NCBI GenBank assembly: GCA_023386815.1
Contig: JAEWIZ010000020.1
Coordinates: 83,932-147,931 of the forward strand
Direction of reading: 5' to 3'
DNA length: 64,000 bases
Source of the DNA: Bacillota bacterium
GTDB taxonomy: Bacteria; Bacillota; Clostridia; Lachnospirales; Lachnospiraceae
The notes beneath the pieces were generated by a model, which did not search any database, was not told where the DNA came from, and saw only the letters and a program-made list of their open reading frames with translations. Below, in pieces: positions 26,836 to 35,796 of the stretch. Made by a program: the position numbers and the translations under genes. The first letter of the stretch is position 1. Each line of letters begins with the position of its first letter.

Positions 26836-27024
26836 TCATCTAAACTTTAGCGATGCCTTCCGGTCAATGTAGGAAACCATCAGGTCTTCCTTGGGAGCAT
26901 CTCCAAATTCAACCTTAATCTTGTATTTGCTAACACTCTTCACATTGCGCGCCACAGCTTTCTCCTTCGCCACAGCATCTTTACCGGCATCGCTAACAAT
27001 TGCTTCCGTCTGTTCTACTATCAA
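26836..27024 (-). CDS. Small hypothetical protein upstream of the IME recombinase trio
   Basis: 62 residues from a TTG preceded by AAGGAGAGG at eight bases: an Ala/Lys-rich start followed by SKYKIKVEFGDAPKEDLMVS and DRKASLKF. It is about 60 bases from the recombinase operon. The strand-like tail vaguely recalls TnpW-type transposon peptides, but I cannot assign it. A longer frame back to 27105 lacks a good ribosome site. Confidence 0.4.
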   Translation of the reverse strand: MIVEQTEAIVSDAGKDAVAKEKAVARNVKSVSKYKIKVEFGDAPKEDLMVSYIDRKASLKFR

Positions 27025-28465
27025 AAAATCCTCTCCTTCTCTTGTAAAAACGGAGACAGCTTTATAAATATCATAGTGATATGCGTGGCATCGAAGCTGC
27101 CACACTGCCGCAAATCAGGACAAATGTAAACGATTCGTCTTCATCTGATCCTATTTTTGCGTAACAAAAAACCGCTCTCCACAGCTAACAAAGTCTAACT
27201 CTGCAATTCATACATATAGCGTATAAACTACGAGTTTCAAGCTAATCGCTTCTTTACCTACGGGATGGATGTGCACTTCAACAAAATGAATCCGTATTAA
27301 CCGATTCACTCGTCATAAATAATAACTCATGTAATAAACCAACATGTGTTATTGGCACTCCTGAAACTTTTGTAGAACAGACCGATTCTTTGTATCAGTT
27401 AGTTTACCTACCTGAAATGCGTACAAAAAATCTTTACTTTTTTATTCTGTTCCTAATCCTTTTTTTACCCCTTTTGGGGTTCCGTATGCAATGAAGCTTT
27501 TGCTTCACCTTGTTGACCATGGACAGCGGTCCTTTTTTGTGGTGTTCTTCTTTTTTTATCATCACCGATATATAAAGCTGTCTTTTATGTCAACTATTTT
27601 ATTTTAATTGCCTGAAAAATGATGCTGATCTTGCGTTTGGCTAGACGCTCACAACAGGTTAATAGTAAGTGCAGTTCTGTGTTTGGCTGAACACTCAGGC
27701 TGAACTACATCTACTATGATATCATCCGAACTTATGTTTGTCCACTGAAATTCACTAAAAAATTTCATAAAAAATGCGTGTGAAAATGGGCTGTATTGCC
27801 AGTCATATTTATCACACGCACTATTTCTATTCAGATGAAAATTCATTTAAACCCAGAATTTGCTTCGATTCCAGAAGCAATACCTTGCTGCATCAGCATC
27901 TTTATTTCAGACATTTTCTTATCAGTTTCTTTGCTTTCATTTGCTAAATAAATTACTTAATACGATGCCCATTTGGATACCTCTTCGCCCGGACATCAGG
28001 GAACTACAGACGAGTCGCTTATGCGGTCACGACGCCATACCAAACTTCTGGTATTACTATCCCTTCTGCTTGCAATTCGAAGGTCTATGGTGCTCCATCC
28101 ACTGAGCTCCATTACATGGTTTATTATCCTCTCACAGCATTCGACTTCGACGCCACCACTACGGTGGCGCTTAACAAACATCCACGGACGCTTATACCCT
28201 TTTACCAGGCTTGTGCCCTGTACCTCGTTCTTCATCTTTCGATCCCTCGAACTACTAATATGATAACTGTGGTCTTGAACCCTCCAGGCAAATACCCTGA
28301 GATTTTACTCCTCTAAAGATTTCTCTTTATGTTGCATGATTTCTGCAAATCTGTAGTTGCTATTCAGTTGTCAACGATCTCATCAACTGTTGATAGCAAT
28401 ATATTAGCAGATTAAATTATACTTGAATAGTAACTGGGATGGTGTATTTTCTTAATTTCAAAATT
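27025..28465. other. 1.4 kb non-coding, hairpin-rich region between recombinases and defence operon
   Basis: No convincing gene was found. Visible structures are: TGAAGC-tttt-GCTTCA near 27492-27507; GGAC-agcg-GTCC followed by T6 (27531-27548), a plus-strand terminator shape; TGCGTGTGA/TCACACGCA (27775-27820); a strong CGCCACC-actac-GGTGGCG hairpin (28151-28169); and TTGCTAT/ATAGCAA with CAGTTG/CAACTG (28357-28399). About 27,960-28,320 is clearly more GC-rich than its surroundings and is open in several frames, which suggests a structured RNA or a decayed foreign gene. Confidence 0.5.
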
Positions 28466-29521
28466 CTAAGCATCTACAAGAACGATTTCATCTGCCGTAA
28501 GTGATTCATTTACAAAAAGTTGTGGTGTATTTTCTTCAGGTATTCCTTCTAACATAAGTGCAACTTTAGCTTGACTAAATGCATTCTTAATACTCTTCCC
28601 AAACCCTATTGCCGAATACAACTGAGCCGCAAATACAATAGCTGCTGCATCTCCTATTGCTGTATTCATTCCAATCGCTGCTTCAACATTGTCAATAATA
28701 TTCTCGGCAATCTGGGATGAATAACAGTTATTAAAAACCACTAACCTAACGTCATCCGACGAAGCCTTTATCATTTCCACCACTGTTTGCCTACTAACCA
28801 ATTTAGGATTATCATTGTTATCTTGAAACACAAGACTCCCATCATCACTTCCATGCCCGCTAAAATGAATAATACTGGGATTGGTTTCATTGATAGACTG
28901 GAACAGATCTGTTGTGCGTGTCGCCCATCTTGTCTCAAATATTATAGAATCTCGATTTAAAGATTTCGTAATAGCCTCACGAATCTCACGTGCTTCCTTA
29001 TCCAGATTGAGTTTTTGCTGCTCAACTTCCACCCCGTTAGAATAATATGTTATAGATGGATTTGATGCCATAAACAATATGGTGATTTTTTCCTTGGCTT
29101 GTTTTAACTTAATAATCTCATTTTCAAGAACTTTCTGATTCCATCTTTGACTCATCAACTCACTTCCAATTGATTCAAATGACTCTTTTGTACTTTTTCT
29201 TAGCTTATCAGCTTCTCTATTTTCTTCTTTTTGAAGATTTTGTTCTTCCTTTATCAATTCTTTTTCTTTACCCGCAATCTTTTTATCATATTCAGATATT
29301 TTCTTATCAGCATCGTTTTTTTTCTTTTCTTCTCGTGAAATCTCACCCAATTTACTTTTTATTGTAGATTCAGATTTCGTCGATGACAGCTGCTTTTTAG
29401 CTCTGGTAATTTTATCTCCTGCACTACTAGATGCCGAAACATAACGTAACCTTTCATTTTTTAATTTTGAGATTTCATCTTTTTTTCTTTGAACTGATCG
29501 CCTATATGTATCTACTGACAT
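28466..29521 (-). CDS. CHAT-domain (caspase-like) protease with N-terminal coiled coil
   Basis: 351 residues. Residues 1-145 are a Lys/Glu-rich coiled coil. The CHAT domain follows: ITILFMASNP at 146, LNLDKEAREIREAI, catalytic His223 in IHFSGHGSDDG and catalytic Cys266 in VVFNNCYSSQ. CHAT proteases cut protein targets and act as death effectors in several bacterial immune systems. The ATG overlaps the end of the Vsr-like gene by ten bases, so it is translated with the restriction operon as its last gene. There is no signal peptide, so it is cytoplasmic. The likely role is a suicide or back-up effector triggered by failure of restriction; the trigger is inference. Confidence 0.8.
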   Translation of the reverse strand: MSVDTYRRSVQRKKDEISKLKNERLRYVSASSSAGDKITRAKKQLSSTKSESTIKSKLGEISREEKKKNDADKKISEYDKKIAGKEKELIKEEQNLQKEENREADKLRKSTKESFESIGSELMSQRWNQKVLENEIIKLKQAKEKITILFMASNPSITYYSNGVEVEQQKLNLDKEAREIREAITKSLNRDSIIFETRWATRTTDLFQSINETNPSIIHFSGHGSDDGSLVFQDNNDNPKLVSRQTVVEMIKASSDDVRLVVFNNCYSSQIAENIIDNVEAAIGMNTAIGDAAAIVFAAQLYSAIGFGKSIKNAFSQAKVALMLEGIPEENTPQLFVNESLTADEIVLVDA

Positions 29522-29958
29522 TTATCCTCCAATTCCATCTGATGATCCCAGATAGCCTCTTCAATTACCTTTACGCACTCTTCTGTATGCTTTTTAATAT
29601 CATCACCCCAGAATCTGATAACTGTCCAACCTTCGAACAGTAATCTTTTATTGACCTCGTCATCTCTTTCACGATTTCTTGAAACTTTACTGATCCAAAA
29701 TTCACTATTATTGCTTTTCTCTAATCTTGGTTTTAAAACTTCCCAATCTTTTCCTTGAAAAAATTCACCATCACAAAAAATTGCAATTTTATATTTTGTT
29801 AAAACAATATCTGGACACCCTGGTATCTTTTTATAATTCTTACGATAATGGTAACCCTTCTTCCACAAAGCTTTTCTCAGAATTACTTCTATTTTGGTAT
29901 CTTTTCCATGGATATTTTTCATATTTTTATGTCTCTGATCTTTTGTTAAAACATCCAT
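29512..29958 (-). CDS. vsr: Vsr-family DNA endonuclease (very short patch repair-like)
   Basis: 148 residues. The Vsr fold is clear: MKNIHGKDTKIEVILRKALW, KGYHYRKNYKKIPGCPDIVL with the catalytic Asp, and FCDGEFFQGKDW where classical Vsr has FVDGCFWHGC. The two zinc-ligand positions in that segment are changed. Vsr nicks T:G mismatches produced by deamination of 5-methylcytosine and usually rides with C5 methylases, as here. The ribosome site is GGAGG. It sits 15 bases after the LlaJI-like nuclease gene. The changed zinc site means activity or specificity may differ. Confidence 0.8.
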   Translation of the reverse strand: MDVLTKDQRHKNMKNIHGKDTKIEVILRKALWKKGYHYRKNYKKIPGCPDIVLTKYKIAIFCDGEFFQGKDWEVLKPRLEKSNNSEFWISKVSRNRERDDEVNKRLLFEGWTVIRFWGDDIKKHTEECVKVIEEAIWDHQMELEDKCQ

Positions 29959-29973
29959 AAAATACCTCCTGGT

Positions 29974-31197
29974 CTATTTTCGCTCAATTAATTCTGCAAG
30001 CTTCATTATTTCATTTTCATCCTGTCGCACATTTATATTCATAAGTGTTTTGACATCTATAAGGATTCCTTGTATCATTTCAAAATCGTTTTTGTTGTCC
30101 TTCCAGTTACTAATAGCACGACCGACTTTTATCATTTCTGGATTTTCTTGATACTTACTTTTCAAAGAATCAAATGGCATGACAAAGGCATTAAACACCC
30201 TCATATTTTCCCCGTGTATTTTTTTGAATTTTTCTTCGCCAGCTACATACTCTCCATAAGTGATCTGCTTATTAATTGATGTTGATTCCGGCAAATCCCA
30301 TGCCTTTCCAGTAACTCCATATTTATAGTATTTTGCATCTAAAATATAAATATCGTTTTCATACAACATGATTGTATCTGGCTCCAGCGATGCATTATCA
30401 TATGTTTCTTGTGGCAAAATCCATGATGTTTTTGGAAAATAGTCTGCTTTATTTTCAATTCCAAATACTTTGTCTATCATTTTCTCCCAGACGTATTCAA
30501 AACGATATGTACCATACCTATAATTTTTATCTGCCTCATTGTCACCTTGAAATTCAATTATAGCTATCATATGTTTTAATAGAATTCTATTACGGTCATT
30601 AAATGTATCTGCCAGCTTTGTCTTTATAACGGAAATAAACAGCTTTTTATTTTTCTTTATTCTTGCTTTTTTAGGCATTGATTTCGTAAATAACCATCCA
30701 ATTTTATCAAAGCTTTCATACACGCAAAACTCGTGAATTAATGTTATCAGCTCATTTTCTTTGATTGTGTTTTTCTTTGTCATAAAGTCCAGATAAAATA
30801 TGTCATTATCTTGCACATATGGGTGCTGCGTCTTAATTGTTCTTCCCCAGTTTATTTTTCCTGTTTTGGCTACTCCATAGACCAATTCCTGTTCTCTGAA
30901 ATAACCCCTGTCATAATAATCTCGGATTATGTACATATAGGATTGAATAGGAAACGCTACTTCATCAAATTTATTCCCTTGGCTAAGAATTTCTGAATCT
31001 TTACGCTCTGTATTAGCTCCCAATGTTGAAAATAACAACAAAATATCTTTTCTTAAATCCTTATCATTTTCTGACACATGGTACCCCAGAGGGAAATTGA
31101 TACTTAAATCACCATCGTTACATTTTAATCCAACAAAGGTATCCATATCTCTATTTGAATTGATAAAACATTTACTTCTTATATCAATCTCCTGCAT
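29974..31197 (-). CDS. McrC/LlaJI R2-like restriction nuclease subunit
   Basis: 407 residues from ATG 31197, preceded by GGTGGTGATGAG; an upstream open frame to 31275 overlaps McrB and is not used. A PD-(D/E)xK nuclease core is visible near residue 282: SLEPDTIMLYENDIYILDAK, then YYKYG. The protein follows the McrB-like gene by 16 bases. It matches the layout of the LlaJI restriction family, in which two C5 methylases are followed by an McrB-like NTPase (R1) and a nuclease subunit (R2). It should cut DNA only when complexed with the McrB-like partner. Confidence 0.75.
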   Translation of the reverse strand: MQEIDIRSKCFINSNRDMDTFVGLKCNDGDLSINFPLGYHVSENDKDLRKDILLLFSTLGANTERKDSEILSQGNKFDEVAFPIQSYMYIIRDYYDRGYFREQELVYGVAKTGKINWGRTIKTQHPYVQDNDIFYLDFMTKKNTIKENELITLIHEFCVYESFDKIGWLFTKSMPKKARIKKNKKLFISVIKTKLADTFNDRNRILLKHMIAIIEFQGDNEADKNYRYGTYRFEYVWEKMIDKVFGIENKADYFPKTSWILPQETYDNASLEPDTIMLYENDIYILDAKYYKYGVTGKAWDLPESTSINKQITYGEYVAGEEKFKKIHGENMRVFNAFVMPFDSLKSKYQENPEMIKVGRAISNWKDNKNDFEMIQGILIDVKTLMNINVRQDENEIMKLAELIERK

Positions 31198-31213
31198 CTC
31201 ATCACCACCTAGC

Positions 31214-33097
31214 CTAATTATCCAAACCTTCCTTTTTATCCATCTGCATTTTTGCAAGCATCTTATTATATACATCTAATCTCAAAACTGTTGCCAGTTT
31301 ATCTGCCGTTGAATTTTCATAAGCAGTAATTACATCTTCCAGTGACTTATATTCATCTCTGAATATTGCCACCTTATCCATCTTAAAAGCATCATCCCAC
31401 AGATATTTCAATACTTTTTCTGGAAATCTGGTTACTTCCAATTCTTTCTTTTTTGCAAAATATGCTCCAAGTCGTTTATCTTCAGAACTTGCCATATCTA
31501 CATTTATATCTACAACAAGATCATTAATAACCGTTGCAAAAGCTCCCCAACTCAGCTTTGTACCAGCAATTGTTGACTTTGAATGATTTGCGGAATCAAA
31601 ATTGTTTTCTATCTGTTTCATGTTCCATCTTCGTTGAAATGCGGTATCTAGTGTAAATACATTTTGATCCGCTGTATTCATTGTAGCAAGAATGAACATA
31701 TTTGACGGAATCTTAACAAAATGATTTTCATTTCCATACACTTCGATTGCAACATCATAATTGGATATTCCGTACTCGCTTTCCCCTATCTCTTCGGCAG
31801 AAAACTCCTCTTCGTCATCTTTCCGATCCAACAATTGAAAAATCTCACCAAATATAGCAGGTGAATTTCCCCTGTTAAGCTCTTCTATTATAAGATAATA
31901 ATAATTTTCCGGATCATTCACTGCCTTCTTAAGCATTTTTGTAAATGGTCCAGGAGTAAATACATATTTTAGTTTATCCCCATTTTCTGTTTTCTCAACT
32001 CTCGGCAAAATCTGCCCGACAAAATCAGAATATGTGTAATCTGGATGAAAAACTACTCTTTCAAGATATCTTTCATCTGAGCAATATTCTGTTTTAATTG
32101 TGTGACTCTTTCCAGCTCCTGGAACACCATATAATAAAATATTCTCTGCGCCTGTTTTCCTTTTTACAGATGCCAAATCACTGCTTATACTTTTATCATT
32201 TTCTCCTAGTATAGAAATCCCATATGTATTTTTATTTAGGCAACGATAAATGTTTAAGGCTTTTTGCAATTCAGTTGAATATGAATCATTTAATCCCGAT
32301 TCCTTGATAATGTCAGGCGCACGAAAATTTTTCTCCAAAATATTCTTTCCATATTTGATTCCGAAAATATGTATAGACGCCACCTGCATCTTATCTTCTG
32401 CATTATCATACATATCTTTAAGAATTGTTCCAAGCTGTTGCAATGTATATTCTTTATCTGTAATTTCAGTATCATTTATTTCAATCAGTTTTTTAATATC
32501 AACCTTTGTATTTGTTGGAAGTTTATAAAACTTATTATTTAATTCCGACAAATGATAATCACCTTGTGTTTCATCTGTTGCTTTAACTCCGATACAATCA
32601 TATTCCAGACTTTCCTTATGTTTTAATAAAACCAGGTAATCACCTGTATGCAAAAGCTTCCTAAATGCGACAAATGACTTATCGTCAACAGTTGTAAGTG
32701 ATAACTGCACTTGATCCGATTGTGCTTTTCTCCGGCTTCTAACAATACTAGCATTTACACAAACACTTTCATTTCCATCATAATTAAAATCACTATTATC
32801 AGCCCCAAGATAATCTGTATTTTCTTTATGCAAATACAGCGGAATCTGAGTGATAAAATATTTCTTTAATTGTTCGTCTCGATTATCATACTCACACTCA
32901 AAGTATCCATCAGCCATCAGATAAGGAAATATATTCATCTGTTCTCCCGAAATTGCAATATGGGTTTGATTGGTTGTACGACCTTCATCCAGCGTATTTG
33001 ATGCTTCAAGGCGCTTCACAATAATGCCATCATATTCATTTTTGCTTAACCCATCTATCACATGATGAATTATCTCTAATGCCTCATTAAATTCCAT
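31214..33097 (-). CDS. McrB/LlaJI R1-like AAA+ NTPase with N-terminal recognition domain
   Basis: 627 residues. The N-terminal ~260 residues hold a sequence-reading domain with NQTHIAISGEQMNIFPY and FRKLLHTGDYLVLLKHKES. The AAA+ domain has Walker A YGVPGAGKSHTIKT near residue 324, Walker B YYYLIIEELNRGN, the McrB hallmark MNTADQNVFTLD and the arginine segment AFQRRWNM. NTP hydrolysis drives translocation towards the nuclease partner. The start codon overlaps the preceding methylase stop (TAATG), which indicates strict coupling. The N-terminal domain is visibly shared with the HNH endonuclease at 35797-36981. Confidence 0.85.
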   Translation of the reverse strand: MEFNEALEIIHHVIDGLSKNEYDGIIVKRLEASNTLDEGRTTNQTHIAISGEQMNIFPYLMADGYFECEYDNRDEQLKKYFITQIPLYLHKENTDYLGADNSDFNYDGNESVCVNASIVRSRRKAQSDQVQLSLTTVDDKSFVAFRKLLHTGDYLVLLKHKESLEYDCIGVKATDETQGDYHLSELNNKFYKLPTNTKVDIKKLIEINDTEITDKEYTLQQLGTILKDMYDNAEDKMQVASIHIFGIKYGKNILEKNFRAPDIIKESGLNDSYSTELQKALNIYRCLNKNTYGISILGENDKSISSDLASVKRKTGAENILLYGVPGAGKSHTIKTEYCSDERYLERVVFHPDYTYSDFVGQILPRVEKTENGDKLKYVFTPGPFTKMLKKAVNDPENYYYLIIEELNRGNSPAIFGEIFQLLDRKDDEEEFSAEEIGESEYGISNYDVAIEVYGNENHFVKIPSNMFILATMNTADQNVFTLDTAFQRRWNMKQIENNFDSANHSKSTIAGTKLSWGAFATVINDLVVDINVDMASSEDKRLGAYFAKKKELEVTRFPEKVLKYLWDDAFKMDKVAIFRDEYKSLEDVITAYENSTADKLATVLRLDVYNKMLAKMQMDKKEGLDN

Positions 33098-34530
33098 TAT
33101 TCATTTCCACCCTTCATATATTTTTTTATCACCTGTGCTATTGTCCTTCCCAATAAAGGAGGAACCGAATTACCTATCTGCATATATGTCTTTGTATATG
33201 CCCCTCTAAAGAAATAATCATCTGGGAATGACTGGACACGTGCTGCTTCTCTTGGAGTTAGACCTCTTGCCTGATTTGGATGAATATACATATTACAGTC
33301 AAATTTCATATGTGCGGTAATTGTTTTACATACTTTATTATTCTCGAGTTTAAAATATTTATCTTTAAAAATATCGTTCCTTCTTGCATATGGCATAATA
33401 TCCGCTATTTTAGGATCATCGGATCTGTCTCCCGGTTCCATTCTTCCATATATTTCTATATCCCTGTCATTATTATAGCGTGCCTTGTGGTTAGCAACTG
33501 TCTTTATTATGCGCCCTTGATTGATATAAGTAATATACTCATTAGCTTCTGTCACCAGATTTTTTTCTATTTTATATCCACATTCCGGTGTACCTTCTTC
33601 AGTCGAATTTCTGACTCTTGATGCCTGTAATTCCCTAAGACCAAATAATGCATCCCCCAAAGTATGCTCTGGAATATTTTCACTTAAAGCAAATATTTCT
33701 TTAAAAATGGACTCATTGTCAATTCCAATGCGATTTCCAATATATATCAAACGCTCTCTATTTTGCGGTACTCCATAATCTTTCGCATTAAGTATATGGC
33801 ATTCAACTGCATAACCAATATTTACAAAATCTTCCTTTACCTGTTCCGCAACTGATAGCATTCCCTTTACATTTTCCATTACAAAGAATTTAGGATTCAC
33901 TTTTTTTACAACTTCCACATAACTCTTATATAAATGATTTCTTGGATCATCTATTAAACGCTGTCTATTAGCCATACTAAATCCTTGACAAGGTGGTCCA
34001 CCGACAACAACATCAACTTTTCTATCAGCTAACAATTCTTTCAGATTATTAACAACATCATTGATATCTCCTAATACAATATGATCTCTTGGTGTTTCTG
34101 GATGATTATGCGCATACGTGTCCACACAGCAATCCTGTATATCATTTGCCAGACTCGTAATAAAACCTTCTTGAGTGAATCCAAGTGATAATCCGCCTGC
34201 TCCACAAAATAAATCTATCATTCTAAGGGCATCCTCAGACACATTTTCTCTGGCGTTCATAATATACGTATTGCAGTACTTACTTACTGGGCAGATACTA
34301 CATTTCTGACTTTCACTATTACAAATTGTTGCTATGTTCTTAAATGCATTTTTGAATTCAGAATCAAATTGTAATTCATTCTTATAGAATTCCGCTCTGT
34401 CATCTAAAAAGTATTCACCTGTTTTTTGTGTTACTCGTTGAACACACAAATCTATGTTATCGTTCTTATTTAGCTCAATTCCAGAAACTGCAAATGCTTC
34501 AAATTCTGTTTTATCATTTTTATAATTCAT
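33097..34530 (-). CDS. DNA C5-cytosine methyltransferase 2, with Fe-S-cluster-like N-terminal motif
   Basis: 477 residues. The methylase core has motif I MIDLFCGAGGLSLGF, the PCQ motif GGPPCQGFSM (Cys181), ENVKG, QNRERLIYIGNR, and the C-terminal GNSVPP segment. The ~100-residue N-terminal extension carries C-x6-C-x2-C-x5-C (Cys70, 77, 80, 86; CNSESQKCSICPVSKYC), the spacing of the Fe-S loop of EndoIII/MutY glycosylases. The start is the ATG overlapping the first methylase's stop (TAATG, 34530). It should protect one strand of the asymmetric recognition site while methylase 1 protects the other. Confidence 0.85.
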   Translation of the reverse strand: MNYKNDKTEFEAFAVSGIELNKNDNIDLCVQRVTQKTGEYFLDDRAEFYKNELQFDSEFKNAFKNIATICNSESQKCSICPVSKYCNTYIMNARENVSEDALRMIDLFCGAGGLSLGFTQEGFITSLANDIQDCCVDTYAHNHPETPRDHIVLGDINDVVNNLKELLADRKVDVVVGGPPCQGFSMANRQRLIDDPRNHLYKSYVEVVKKVNPKFFVMENVKGMLSVAEQVKEDFVNIGYAVECHILNAKDYGVPQNRERLIYIGNRIGIDNESIFKEIFALSENIPEHTLGDALFGLRELQASRVRNSTEEGTPECGYKIEKNLVTEANEYITYINQGRIIKTVANHKARYNNDRDIEIYGRMEPGDRSDDPKIADIMPYARRNDIFKDKYFKLENNKVCKTITAHMKFDCNMYIHPNQARGLTPREAARVQSFPDDYFFRGAYTKTYMQIGNSVPPLLGRTIAQVIKKYMKGGNE

Positions 34531-35465
34531 TAGTCTACCCACTCTCCAAGTTCCTTTAATGTATTTTTAACAGACTGGGCTACTGCTCTGGACACATTTA
34601 CTGTTACTGCATTTCCAAACTGTTTATATGCTTGACAGTCAGATACAGGTATTTCAAATTTATCATCAAACCCCTGTAAACGTGCACACTCGCGAGGTGT
34701 TAATCTTCTCACACGTCCTTTTTGCGTAACATAGTTGTCTTGGCATGCTCTATGCATTTTAGCCATAGTAGCACACAAAGGTCTCGCTATTTTTAAATCA
34801 ATTTCAGACTTTGCCTTATAACCACCTGTACCATCAGATAATATTGTAGGCAATATCCTGTCCGATAAAAAGTACTTTGGATTCACTTCTTGTTCCAATA
34901 AATCCTGTAATGTTTTATCAAGCTCCTTTTTCTCTGGAAATTTATATTCTGCGCTGTCATTTGCAAAGCAAACTATATATGTTCTATTTCTGGTCTGTGG
35001 AACTCCGTAATCCGCCGAGTTCAATATTTCACAATATACTTTATATCCCAGTTCTTCTTCCAGAATTCTTTGTATTTCTCGATAGGTTCTTCCATTATCA
35101 TGTGTTCTAAGAGATCTCACATTTTCCAATATCACTGCCTTCGGTTTTTTACCTCTTTCAATTTTATCATTAATAATTTCAGCTATTCTGAAAAACAATG
35201 TTCCCCTGGTATCTTCAAATCCTTTTTGCTGTCCCATCATACTAAATGGCTGGCATGGAAATCCACCTATTAAGACATCGCAATCTGGAATCTCTTCTAA
35301 TGGAATTTCATTTATATCTCCATGTACAATATGTTTTCCAAAATTGGCTTCATACGTTTGTACCGCATATTTATCAAAATCATTCGCCCAAATGATTTCA
35401 TATCCCATATCAACAAATCCCTTATCAAGGCCCCCGAGTCCGCTAAAAAATGATACTACTTTCAC
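34530..35465 (-). CDS. DNA C5-cytosine methyltransferase 1
   Basis: 311 residues. Motifs: FFSGLGGLDKGF, the PCQ catalytic loop GGFPCQPFSMMGQQ (Cys71), ENVRSLRTHD, QTRNRTYIVCF, RECARLQGFD and GNAVTVNVS. It is a compact, complete Dcm-type enzyme. A GTG start follows directly after the RHH stop (TAAGTG), with AAGGAGG eight bases before it. It is the first of two methylases in a LlaJI-type restriction operon, a design used when the recognition sequence is asymmetric and each strand needs its own methylase. Confidence 0.88.
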   Translation of the reverse strand: MKVVSFFSGLGGLDKGFVDMGYEIIWANDFDKYAVQTYEANFGKHIVHGDINEIPLEEIPDCDVLIGGFPCQPFSMMGQQKGFEDTRGTLFFRIAEIINDKIERGKKPKAVILENVRSLRTHDNGRTYREIQRILEEELGYKVYCEILNSADYGVPQTRNRTYIVCFANDSAEYKFPEKKELDKTLQDLLEQEVNPKYFLSDRILPTILSDGTGGYKAKSEIDLKIARPLCATMAKMHRACQDNYVTQKGRVRRLTPRECARLQGFDDKFEIPVSDCQAYKQFGNAVTVNVSRAVAQSVKNTLKELGEWVD

Positions 35466-35663
35466 TTATTTTTCCTCCTTAAGCCTATTATTACGTATAT
35501 ATTCTCTGATCCATAATCCTATCTCAACAGAGGCGCTCTTTCCTTCATTATGTAATAAATCCATAAATTCATCTTTAACCATTGGTTCAATCGAAATTTC
35601 AATTTTCGCTGTTTTTTTTCGACCTGCCGGTCTTCCACAGTTACTATTCTTTTTTCCAGTCAT
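35466..35663 (-). CDS. Ribbon-helix-helix operon regulator (antitoxin-like)
   Basis: 65 residues: a basic N-terminus (RPAGRKKTAKIEISI, typical RHH strand) followed by helices VKDEFMDLLHNEGK and VEIGLWIREYI. RHH dimers bind operators in small promoters. It is the first gene after the operon promoter and touches methylase 1, so it probably controls the timing of the restriction genes, the job done by C-proteins elsewhere. GGAGGAAAA precedes the ATG. Confidence 0.6.
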   Translation of the reverse strand: MTGKKNSNCGRPAGRKKTAKIEISIEPMVKDEFMDLLHNEGKSASVEIGLWIREYIRNNRLKEEK

Positions 35664-35689
35664 TTAGTTTTCCTCCATTTAATACCCCT

Positions 35690-35718
35690 ATTATATAATG
35701 TTTTTATCAGGGTGTAAA
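35690..35718 (-). promoter_or_regulatory. Sigma-A promoter of the restriction-CHAT operon
   Basis: On the minus strand: TTTACA (35718-35713), a 17-base spacer, then TATAAT (35695-35690), a near-consensus promoter 27 bases before the RHH ATG. It reads away from the HNH gene. Confidence 0.75.
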
Positions 35719-35757
35719 TATATTTTTATTATATTTATATACATTGCCCAAACTGAT

Positions 35758-35766
35758 TGATATAAT
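35758..35766 (+). promoter_or_regulatory. Extended -10 promoter of the HNH gene
   Basis: TGATATAAT (extended -10) stands 30 bases before the HNH ATG, with only a weak -35 (TATACA at 35738). The two divergent promoters share an intergenic stretch of about 130 bases, so the RHH protein could regulate both. Confidence 0.55.
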
Positions 35767-35796
35767 ATTCTTAATGTTGCAAAAAGGGGTTTTTAT

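Noticed and set aside
27649..27846. 65-codon minus-strand ORF
   Set aside because: No ribosome site and no recognisable pattern; it overlaps a strong hairpin (27775-27820).
27996..28320. Possible group II intron or riboswitch in the GC-rich stretch
   Set aside because: No domain V signature, T-box, c-di-GMP or SAM riboswitch core could be matched; kept only as a structured region.
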